NCBI RefSeq assembly: GCF_010730055.1
Contig: NZ_AP022575.1
Location: forward strand, 1,488,001-1,552,000
Length of the DNA: 64,000 bases
From: Mycobacterium shinjukuense
Lineage (GTDB): Bacteria; Actinomycetota; Actinomycetes; Mycobacteriales; Mycobacteriaceae
Direction of reading: 5' to 3'
Shown in pieces: positions 17,979-27,522 of this stretch; within the stretch, counting starts at the first letter, position 1, and the number at the start of each line of letters is the position of its first letter. Under the pieces are notes generated by a model, which worked only from the letters and a program-made list of their open reading frames with translations, was not told the origin of the DNA and did no database searches. The translations under genes were made by a program, and so were the position numbers.

Positions 17979-17989
17979 CGTTGACCCGC

Positions 17990-20860
<2,871 letters not shown>

Positions 20861-20887
20861 GGTGAACTCCTGACAGAAGCAGAGGTC

Positions 20888-21110
20888 TGGCGGCCCTCTC
20901 CCTCTGTCTTCACCTGTCGCCAGGCGCCTGAGAGATTCGGCGACCTGTTCCACCGGGTCGCCTTTCCCCATCGGCGGGTGGGGACCGCCACCGGTCGCCA
21001 CCGCTTTCCAGAGGCATCATGGTCTCGCGCGGTCCGGGTGCCTGAGAGGTTGACGGAGAGGTGTTGCTCCTTCGGCGTCCGTAGCTGGCGGCCACAGAAC
21101 TCTCCCGCGT
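20888..21110 (-). promoter_or_regulatory. Tandem glycine riboswitch upstream of gcvB
   Basis: Read on the minus strand, two successive glycine-aptamer signatures are present. The first runs from GGGAGAG (about 21106) through GCCGAAGGAGCAA to CCTCTCAGGCACCCGGAC near 21030. The second has GGGGAAAGGCGACC followed by AATCTCTCAGGCGCCTGG and GACAGAGGGAGAG near 20890. The conserved CTCTCAGGC and GAnAGAG blocks are diagnostic. Glycine riboswitches upstream of gcv genes turn on expression when glycine is high. It ends about 28 nt before the GTG of gcvB, a spacing that would allow control of translation initiation. Confidence 0.9.
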
Positions 21111-21144
21111 GAGGTGCGATGCGTGCCCCAGTTTACTCGGCCGG

Positions 21145-21795
21145 CTAACCGATCTTGCGGTCACGCTGCTTGCGCCGGCTCGCCAGTTCGTCTTCCGGGG
21201 CGGCAATCGACTCGCCGCCGTCGGCGCGCTCCCCGCGGAACTCGGCGATGACACCGGTCAGCTCGCGCATCGCGCCAGACACGGCGATGCCGAACACCCC
21301 CTGCCCACCCTGCAAGAGGTCGACGACTTCCTCGGCCGACGTGCACTCGTATACCGTGGTGCCGTCGGAGAACAGGGTGATGTTGGCCAGATCCTGGACG
21401 CCGCGCTGGCGCAGATGGTCGACGGCAACCCGGATGTTGTGCAGCGAGATGCCGGTGTCCAGCAGCCGCTTGACGATCTTGAGAACCAGGATGTCCTTGA
21501 ACGAGTACAGCCGCTGGCTGCCAGAGCCGGCCGCGCTGCGGATCGACGGGACCACCAGCGACGTGCGTGCCCAGTAGTCCAACTGGCGGTAGGTGATGCC
21601 GGCGATTTGGCACGCACTCGGCCCGCGGTAGCCGACCAGCTCGTCGGGCACGGAATCGTCGGGAAACAGTCCCGGCTGCACGTGTTCGCCGGGTGCGGGG
21701 CCGCCGGTAACGCTGCCGCCGACGCTGCCATCGGCGGTCGTGGCGGCCGCGTGGTCGGCAAGGTCTAGCTGTTCTTGACGTGGCCGCTCGCCCAC
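21145..21795 (-). CDS. resR: MerR-family regulator ResR/McdR (Rv1830-like)
   Basis: A MerR-type winged HTH regulator of 216 residues. The DNA-binding part is at about residues 55-120 (SACQIAGITYRQLDYWARTS, then GSGSQRLYSFKDILVLKIVKRLLD) and is followed by an alpha-helical C-terminal region. Rv1830 is known as ResR/McdR, which affects growth, cell division and antibiotic recovery and is under selection in clinical tuberculosis. The start is set at the GTG at 21795 because GAGAGGAAG lies 6 nt upstream; an earlier in-frame start (21840) would include that site. The 296 bp upstream hold no gene and probably carry its promoter. Confidence 0.88.
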   Translation of the reverse strand: MGERPRQEQLDLADHAAATTADGSVGGSVTGGPAPGEHVQPGLFPDDSVPDELVGYRGPSACQIAGITYRQLDYWARTSLVVPSIRSAAGSGSQRLYSFKDILVLKIVKRLLDTGISLHNIRVAVDHLRQRGVQDLANITLFSDGTTVYECTSAEEVVDLLQGGQGVFGIAVSGAMRELTGVIAEFRGERADGGESIAAPEDELASRRKQRDRKIG

Positions 21796-22091
21796 GGTGC
21801 TTCCTCTCGCCGATCGCGCTCTTGTCACTAGCTGCTGCACTAGCGTGCGTCACTGGCTGCTCAACAGCCGCGTTTGCTCAGGTCCGAGTGCTATGGAGCA
21901 TACGCCGTTTCACACCGACCGTACCCCCGGTACTTACCAAGTCATCACTAGAGTATGAGGGTTCCCAGCCCTCGTGGGCGCTATCCGTGAGGCGTGTCGA
22001 GATCGCAATGTGTGAGATGAGACGCACCCGTGACGTTGACGAGCGCCCTCACAGCCCGCCGTGCCGGCGCGCATCGTCGACGAGCTACGAG

Positions 22092-22586
22092 CTAGGTGGC
22101 TTTGAAGTCGTCGGGTGACACGCTGTCGAGAAACTCCTTGAACTTCTCCACCTCGTCCTCGCGAACACCGCCGCCGGCCTCCTCGTCGCTTTCGTCGGGG
22201 ATCAACAGACCGGCCTGGGCGAGCACGGCCTCCTCGACGTAGATGGGAACGCCGACCCTGAGCGCGATCGCCACCGAGTCGGAGGGCCGGGCCGACACCT
22301 TGATATTGCGGTCGAAGATCAAATCCGCGTAGAACGTGCCTTCCTGCAAGTCGACGATGCGCACTTCCTTGAGCGAATGCCCAAGTGCAGCAATGACATC
22401 CCTGATCAGATCGTGCGTCAGCGGACGCGGTGGTTCGACGCCCTGCTGCTCCAGCGCGATGGCGGCCGCCTCCGACTGGCCGATCCAGATCGGCAGGTAA
22501 CGGTCACCGTTGGCCTCGCGCAAGAGCAGCACCGGCTGGTTGTGCGGCTGCTCGACGCGAATGCCGACAACACGAACTTCGCCCAT
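22092..22586 (-). CDS. Bifunctional nuclease-domain protein (DUF151, Rv1829-like)
   Basis: 164 residues, as in Rv1829. The BFN/DUF151 domain occupies about 1-135, with QPVLLLREANGDRYLPIWIG and the acidic-loop region SDSVAIALRVGVPIYVEEAVL. An acidic, possibly disordered tail (DESDEEAGGG) and a short C-terminal helix follow. In plants, BFN proteins show DNase/RNase activity; in mycobacteria the role is not established. ATG start at 22586. It sits between two MerR regulators in a conserved actinobacterial order (garA - MerR - DUF151 - MerR). Confidence 0.9.
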   Translation of the reverse strand: MGEVRVVGIRVEQPHNQPVLLLREANGDRYLPIWIGQSEAAAIALEQQGVEPPRPLTHDLIRDVIAALGHSLKEVRIVDLQEGTFYADLIFDRNIKVSARPSDSVAIALRVGVPIYVEEAVLAQAGLLIPDESDEEAGGGVREDEVEKFKEFLDSVSPDDFKAT

Positions 22587-22703
22587 TTGTGTCTGCCCTC
22601 CGCATGTGGCGCGTGTCCAGCTCCCGCTCGGCGCGACGACGCGGTGAACGCCGTAGCGGTCACCATGCCGCCGAAAACCAAGCCGTCGAACGAAGTCTAG
22701 TCC

Positions 22704-23444
22704 TCAGCGGTGCAGAAGGTCGCGAACGGCCGACTTGAGCAACGAAGTGTGCAATGTGATGGCCAGCGCGGCGACCTCGCGGGCCAGATCGTCGGCGCGG
22801 TCACGGGCGCCGGCCTTGTCGGCCTTGACCACTGGGCCGGCGATTTGCGCGATCAAGTCAGACTGGCGATCGGCGGCGGAGCGGAAGGCGCGCAGGTGCC
22901 TCGGTTCCACCCCGTATTCGGACAGCGCCCGGGCGCATCGCAGGATCACGACCGCGTGCTCGTCGAAGAACCCGCCCGGCCCGGTGGTGATCACTCCCCC
23001 TTTGAGCAGGGCCGTCAGCAGATCGTCGTCCACTCCGGAGCGTTCCAGCAGGTCTTCCCTGCCGAGCCGCAGACGGGTGGCCGACACCGCCGCGTCCTCT
23101 GCGCCACGGCCGGTCCCGGTGCCTGCTACCGACACCAATCGCGGTACGCCGTAAGGAGATCCGAACGGCGGCAACTCACCGTCGGGCTGGGCGTCCAGCT
23201 GCGCCCTGATCACCTTCAGCGGCAGGTAATGGTCCCGCTGAGCGGTGAGGATGAAGCGCAGGCGGGCGCAGTCGTACGCGGTGAACCTGCGGTATCCCGA
23301 TGCGGTGCGCTGCGGCGTCACCAGCCCCTCGGCCTCCAGGAAACGAATCTTGGAGATGGTGACATCGGGAAAATCCGGCCGCAGCAGTTCCAGGACCGCC
23401 CCGATCGACATCCCGGCCAGCGTGGGGCTATCGGGTGCGCTCAC
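22704..23444 (-). CDS. MerR-family regulator (Rv1828-like)
   Basis: 246 residues (Rv1828: 247). N-terminal MerR HTH with SIGAVLELLRPDFPDVTISK, KIRFLEAEGLVTPQRTASGY and RRFTAYDCARLRFI; central linker; C-terminal helical dimerisation region. The GTG start at 23444 overlaps the garA stop by 4 bp (GTGA), so translation is coupled to garA. Paralog of the ResR regulator two genes downstream. Ligand and targets cannot be read from the sequence; a link to cell-wall or cell-division control is inferred from the neighbours. Confidence 0.9.
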   Translation of the reverse strand: MSAPDSPTLAGMSIGAVLELLRPDFPDVTISKIRFLEAEGLVTPQRTASGYRRFTAYDCARLRFILTAQRDHYLPLKVIRAQLDAQPDGELPPFGSPYGVPRLVSVAGTGTGRGAEDAAVSATRLRLGREDLLERSGVDDDLLTALLKGGVITTGPGGFFDEHAVVILRCARALSEYGVEPRHLRAFRSAADRQSDLIAQIAGPVVKADKAGARDRADDLAREVAALAITLHTSLLKSAVRDLLHR

Positions 23445-23929
23445 TGGCGTCCGGTGCCCCCGTCGTTGCCACCCTGTCGGGGCCCGGTCAGGAAGACCAA
23501 GCGGAACTTGCCGATCTGGACCTCGTCGCCGTTTGCCAACACGGCCGAGTCCACCGGCTCGCGGTTGACGTAGGTGCCGTTGAGGCTTCCGACGTCGACC
23601 ACGCTGAACTCGTTGTTTTCCAGCCGGAATTCGGCGTGGCGTCGGCTCACGGTCACGTCGTCGAGGAAGATGTCGCTGTCGGGATGCCGTCCGGCAGACG
23701 TCACGGGCTGGTCGAGCAGGAACCGAGACCCCGCGTTGGGCCCCCGTTTGACCACCAGCAACGCCGAGCCTGCCGGGAGTCCTTCGACCCCGGATACCGC
23801 GCTCTCGACACCCGCCTGTGCTGGGGCGTCCAGTTCGCTGAGGAAGTCGGCGCGGAAGACGGAGGTCGTCTCCACGGTGACTTCGTCCGAAGTCTGGTCC
23901 CTGTCTCTGTCCGCGTCCATGTCCGTCAC
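23441..23929 (-). CDS. garA: FHA-domain metabolic regulator GarA
   Basis: 162 residues, same length as M. tuberculosis GarA. The N-terminal phosphorylation motif VETTS is intact with Thr21 and Thr22, targets of PknG and PknB. The FHA domain (about 77-143) has the phosphothreonine-binding GRHPDSDI, SRRHAEF and GSLNGTYVN motifs. Unphosphorylated GarA inhibits alpha-ketoglutarate dehydrogenase and the NAD-dependent glutamate dehydrogenase and stimulates glutamate synthase; phosphorylation closes the FHA onto its own tail. It lies 239 bp downstream of gcvH in the same direction, overlapping the next gene by 4 bp. Confidence 0.96.
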   Translation of the reverse strand: MTDMDADRDRDQTSDEVTVETTSVFRADFLSELDAPAQAGVESAVSGVEGLPAGSALLVVKRGPNAGSRFLLDQPVTSAGRHPDSDIFLDDVTVSRRHAEFRLENNEFSVVDVGSLNGTYVNREPVDSAVLANGDEVQIGKFRLVFLTGPRQGGNDGGTGRQ

Positions 23930-24168
23930 CCGCTGCTCCTCACTGGCCGCTGTGGCGCTGTCTGACCGGTTTGCTCGGCCGGTCTCCCACTCGGATCTTT
24001 TGGTCCTGTCCGTTCAACGTGCGTTACCGATGCTGATGTCTCGACCGTACCCCGCGTGGATCGACAATGTGCCTGCCACTGCAGGATCGTAAGCCTGATG
24101 CCCCGGCTTCTCCTAGGTCATTGACTGGCCCGCGCTGGTGGCGCGCGCATGTCGGACCTTAGCAATGG

Positions 24169-24573
24169 TCATTCGGTCAGCCTGGCACGGTAGGCCTCGG
24201 CGTCGAGCAGCAGCGCAAGCGCGGATTCCAGGCCGCCGACAGCGGAGCTTTCGACCTGGATATCGAGCAGCCAGCCGGCACCGTACGGGTCGGAATTCAC
24301 CAGTTGCGGACTGCCTTCCAGATCGCCGTTGACCGCGGACACCGTGCCCGAAACCGGCGCATACAGATCCGACACCGACTTGGTCGATTCCACCTCGCCG
24401 AAGGCTTCGCCCGCGGTCACCTCGGTGCCCACGGCCGGCAACTGGACGAAGACGACGTCGCCCAGCGCCGACTGCGCGTAGTCAGTGATCCCGACCCGCA
24501 CGGTGTCCTGCGCACTGCGGCGAATCCACTCGTGTTCGGCGGTGTAGTGCAGATCGGTCGGGATATCGCTCAC
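24169..24573 (-). CDS. gcvH: Glycine cleavage system H protein
   Basis: Lipoyl carrier protein that shuttles the aminomethyl group between the P and T proteins. With GTG at 24573 it has 134 residues, the M. tuberculosis length, and starts MSDIPTDLHYTAEHEWIR. The lipoylated Lys is Lys65 in ESTKSVSD. An alternative GTG at 24603 overlaps the stop of the upstream DUF881 gene by 4 bp and would add ten residues; coupling favours it, family length favours 24573. Its partner gcvB lies 3.3 kb away and, unlike gcvB, this gene has no visible riboswitch. Confidence 0.93.
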   Translation of the reverse strand: MSDIPTDLHYTAEHEWIRRSAQDTVRVGITDYAQSALGDVVFVQLPAVGTEVTAGEAFGEVESTKSVSDLYAPVSGTVSAVNGDLEGSPQLVNSDPYGAGWLLDIQVESSAVGGLESALALLLDAEAYRARLTE

Positions 24574-24599
24574 GGTGATCCTGTTCTGGTCGCTGGTGC

Positions 24600-25448
24600 T
24601 CACTTGACGGGCTGAGCGTATTGGTGTGGTTTTGGTTGCCGCAAGGTGGTCACGTCCACGCGGTCGACCTGCTGCACCGATATCCGCGCCCCGACGCGTT
24701 TCACACTGTCTTCGGCGCCGCCGGGGATGTTCATGGCCGCGGCCAGCGTCGGCGGATCGCCAATGGCCAGAATCGAATACGGCGGGGACAGGACTTTGGT
24801 GTCGATGGTCAGCGAGCCCGGGGTGCCGACCACCCAGGTGTCGACGCCGACCCGTACCGACTGACGCCCATCGCTGATCTCGATCGCCTCGGCGCCGGCG
24901 GCGCGCAACTCGTTGATCACGTCGAGCAGCGCTTCGGGTGCCACACCCGGCCCGGGGTCGTCGATCTTGACGGTGACACCGGGCCCGGTGGCACCCACCA
25001 CGCCCGCGAGGATGGCCAGCGCGGCCAACTTTGTCTGCGCGCTTTCGATGGCGGCTTGGTCGGTGTTGCCCGAGGCCTGCAACGCGTTCAGGGTGTTTTG
25101 CAGTTCGGCCACTTCGGTGCTCAACGTGGCCTCGCGCTGCCGCAACGAATCCAACAGCACCAACAGGTCTGCGGGGCGGGCCGTTTCGAGAGAGTCACCG
25201 GATTCGGTCTGGCGCACCTGGGTGGCAATCGCGACCCCCAACACCAGGCACAGCAGGATCGCCAGCGCCCCGAACACCAGGCGCGTGCGACCACCCCACA
25301 GCATTGCCGACGCCCCGGTGCGGCGCAGGCGCCCGATCCGCGGACGCGGTTGGTGGGCGGGCAGTTCGTGCCGGCCGCGCCGTGCGGCCTGGGCGTCGGG
25401 TTCGGCTGCGGCGCGCTGGTGCTGCGTTGCCGCGGGATCCTGGCTCAT
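24600..25448 (-). CDS. DUF881 membrane protein (Rv1825-like)
   Basis: 282 residues with a disordered basic N-terminus, one transmembrane helix at about 50-73 (RLVFGALAILLCLVLGVAIATQ), a coiled-coil stretch (about 85-135: LRQREATLSTEVAELQNTLNAL) and the DUF881 domain with GVTVKIDDPG and INELRAAGAEAIEISDGR. DUF881 proteins occur in pairs in actinobacteria near septum or cell-envelope genes; biochemical role unknown. The ATG at 25448 matches the family; the upstream open frame (from 25505) runs through the interspersed repeat and is not counted as coding. Paralog of Rv1823 two genes upstream. Confidence 0.87.
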   Translation of the reverse strand: MSQDPAATQHQRAAAEPDAQAARRGRHELPAHQPRPRIGRLRRTGASAMLWGGRTRLVFGALAILLCLVLGVAIATQVRQTESGDSLETARPADLLVLLDSLRQREATLSTEVAELQNTLNALQASGNTDQAAIESAQTKLAALAILAGVVGATGPGVTVKIDDPGPGVAPEALLDVINELRAAGAEAIEISDGRQSVRVGVDTWVVGTPGSLTIDTKVLSPPYSILAIGDPPTLAAAMNIPGGAEDSVKRVGARISVQQVDRVDVTTLRQPKPHQYAQPVK

Positions 25449-25466
25449 GTGGCCCTCATCGCGCTC

Positions 25467-25522
25467 ATGGCGCCGCTCTCCCCCGCACGCGGGTGGTGCC
25501 CCCACTGCATCGTCGCCGGCGG
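25467..25522 (-). repeat. Single copy of the GC-rich interspersed repeat
   Basis: On the minus strand: GGCGACGATGCAG, GTGGGGGCACC, then ACCCGCGTGCGGGGGAGAGC. This matches the middle of the 81-bp unit near glcB. It fills almost the whole junction between the Rv1824-like stop (25525) and the Rv1825-like start (25448). Confidence 0.85.
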
Positions 25523-25524
25523 GG

Positions 25525-25857
25525 TCATGCGCCGAACAGCCGACGCCGCAGCGCGGCGGTGTTGCCGAAGATTCGGATGCCCAACACCACGATGATCGCG
25601 GTGGATAACTGGGTGCCCACGCCCAGTTGGTCGCCGACGTAAACGATCAGGGCGGCCACCAGGACATTGAAGACGAACGAAACCACGAAGACCTTCGGGT
25701 CAAAGATCCGCTCCAGGTAGGCGCGCAGCCCGCCGAACACCGCGTCCAGCGCGGCGACCACCGCGATGGGCAGATAGGGCTGGATCACCTCGGGCACACC
25801 GGGGTGCAACACCAGCCCCAGCACGATGCCAACGGCCAGCGCCGCGATGCCGATCAT
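25525..25857 (-). CDS. Small membrane protein, DUF1290 (Rv1824, Sbp)
   Basis: 110 residues from the ATG at 25857. Three hydrophobic segments: IAALAVGIVLGLVLHPGV (about 4-20), PYLPIAVVAALDAVFGGL (about 28-46) and VVSFVFNVLVAALIVYVG (about 57-75). The central PIAVVAALDAVFGGLRAYLE is the DUF1290/small basic protein signature, found next to DUF881 genes and, in Gram-positive bacteria, near ftsZ or division genes. M. tuberculosis annotation is 121 aa, so the true start may be a TTG or an ATG slightly upstream, overlapping the previous gene. Function unknown. Confidence 0.82.
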   Translation of the reverse strand: MIGIAALAVGIVLGLVLHPGVPEVIQPYLPIAVVAALDAVFGGLRAYLERIFDPKVFVVSFVFNVLVAALIVYVGDQLGVGTQLSTAIIVVLGIRIFGNTAALRRRLFGA

Positions 25858-25888
25858 GCTGCTCGGATTCCCGTTCGGACGTCGCTCA

Positions 25889-26809
25889 CTAGGACCCAAT
25901 CTGCTTGGCGAACTTGACATCCCGGCTGGCGCCGGCAGGCAGCGCCAGGCGGTCGCTGACGTTGACGCTGACGCCCACACCGTAGGAGAGCTCGAGCAAC
26001 CTCAGGCGGCGCAGGCCGGGACTGCGTTCGAAGACATCGTGCACGGTGTGCGGGGGGCCCACCGCAAGAATCGTGTACGGGCTGCTGGTGGGATTGTTGT
26101 CCACCAGGATCGCACCGCCGGCTTGCCGGATGGTCACGTTGGGCCCGATGCGGGCGCCGTCGACGGAGATCGCCTCTGCCCCGCTGGCCCACAACGAATT
26201 GACGACGAGCTGCAGGTCGCGGTCCAAGATGATTTGCTGGCTGCCGCGTACCCGCTGTTTGGACGCGTCGGAAAGGTTGGGGCCGGAGCCGGGCTCGGTC
26301 ACGGTGACCGTCACACCGGGACCGATGACCGGTGTGCTGGCCGCCGCGAGGCTCAGCGCGTCCAGACGGGCCAGCAGCCGCCGTCCCTCGGCGTCGTCGG
26401 CGAGCGCGAGTCGCTGCACCTCGTCGACTCGTGCCGCGAGCACGGCGCGCCGTTGGGCCAACGTGGCGGCGGCGGATTGGGTGGCACGCACGCTCGTCGC
26501 CAGCAGCTGCTGTGCGGCGCGCACGCCGGGGGCCACCGAGCGGGCTTGTGCGACCGCGGCGGCAAACACCGCGGCGACCAACAACGCCGCCAACGCCTGC
26601 CACAGCCCGTCGACCAGGCGGGCTCGGCGGGACCGCGGTGCGCCCGAGCGGACACGTTCGGCGGCCGCCGCGGCGTAACCGGGATCCAGATGCTCGGACA
26701 ACAGCGCGCGTAGCAGGGACGGCACCGGAATGCGTGGCGGCCGGGACGCATGGGCGCTGTAGCCGGCGTTTGGGTCATAGCCGCCGAGCAGTCGGTCGGA
26801 GTCAGCCAT
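25889..26809 (-). CDS. DUF881 membrane protein (Rv1823-like)
   Basis: 306 residues (Rv1823: 307). One transmembrane helix at about 60-85 (LWQALAALLVAAVFAAAVAQAR), a coiled-coil-like region (about 100-135) and a DUF881 domain ending in VGVSVNVSDRLALPAG. The ATG at 26809 overlaps the end of pgsA2 by 8 bp (ATGGCTGA), so it is probably coupled to phospholipid synthase translation. With Rv1824 and Rv1825 it forms the conserved DUF881-DUF1290-DUF881 trio; the topology suggests an extracytoplasmic domain anchored near the membrane. Role unknown. Confidence 0.88.
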   Translation of the reverse strand: MADSDRLLGGYDPNAGYSAHASRPPRIPVPSLLRALLSEHLDPGYAAAAAERVRSGAPRSRRARLVDGLWQALAALLVAAVFAAAVAQARSVAPGVRAAQQLLATSVRATQSAAATLAQRRAVLAARVDEVQRLALADDAEGRRLLARLDALSLAAASTPVIGPGVTVTVTEPGSGPNLSDASKQRVRGSQQIILDRDLQLVVNSLWASGAEAISVDGARIGPNVTIRQAGGAILVDNNPTSSPYTILAVGPPHTVHDVFERSPGLRRLRLLELSYGVGVSVNVSDRLALPAGASRDVKFAKQIGS

Positions 26810-27440
26810 GCTCACCGTCACCTCGGGCATTTCGGGCGACCAGGTGATGGACCCAGCTTTTGATCCTTGGCAGTCGGCGAACCACCATCGTCATCTGCAC
26901 CACGTACAGCGCGAACGCCCACAGGTAGGCATACATGCCCCAGACCAGAAACGCCCAACCACAGGCCTTGAGCACTCGGCTCCACACCGTGTCCCACTGT
27001 CCCAGCAGCAGCACGGGAAAGCCGGCCATCAGCGCGAAAGTCGCGGCCTTGCCGAGGTAGGTCACCGGCAGCGCCGATATTCCGCGGCTCCACAGCAACG
27101 GCAGCGTCACCGCCAATGCCGCATCGCGTGCCAGCAGCATGACGACGAACCACCACGGCACGATCCCGCTCAGCCCCAACACGATGGGAACGGTGATCAT
27201 GTAGAGCCGATCGACGGCCGGATCCAGCAGCACACCCAACCGCGACGACTGGTTCAGCAGCCGGGCGATCTTGCCGTCCGCCCAATCGGAGACGCCGCTG
27301 AACACCAAGATCGTCACCGCCCAACCGTTGAGGTGTGCCACCAGCATGAGGTAGACGAACACGGGGATGAGCGCGAGGCGGACGACGCTCAGCACGTTGG
27401 GTACCGTCAGCACGCGATTCTGTATGAGCACCGGCCCCAT
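26802..27440 (-). CDS. pgsA2: CDP-alcohol phosphatidyltransferase PgsA2
   Basis: Membrane enzyme of the CDP-alcohol phosphatidyltransferase family, about 212 residues with five to six transmembrane segments. The family motif DG(x)2AR(x)8G(x)3D(x)3D is intact: DWADGKIARLLN followed by LGVLLDPAVD. M. tuberculosis PgsA2 (Rv1822) has been proposed as a phosphatidylglycerophosphate or related phospholipid synthase; sequence alone does not fix the acceptor alcohol. The ATG at 27440 gives MGPVLIQNRVLTVPN, matching the family. It heads the co-oriented series running to resR. Confidence 0.92.
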   Translation of the reverse strand: MGPVLIQNRVLTVPNVLSVVRLALIPVFVYLMLVAHLNGWAVTILVFSGVSDWADGKIARLLNQSSRLGVLLDPAVDRLYMITVPIVLGLSGIVPWWFVVMLLARDAALAVTLPLLWSRGISALPVTYLGKAATFALMAGFPVLLLGQWDTVWSRVLKACGWAFLVWGMYAYLWAFALYVVQMTMVVRRLPRIKSWVHHLVARNARGDGEHG

Positions 27441-27522
27441 GAGCGGTGACCTTAGCCGCCGACGTTGTCGCAACTGTAACGCCATGACGATTTTCCGACG
27501 CCTCGGTTGGCCGCGGCGCGCC

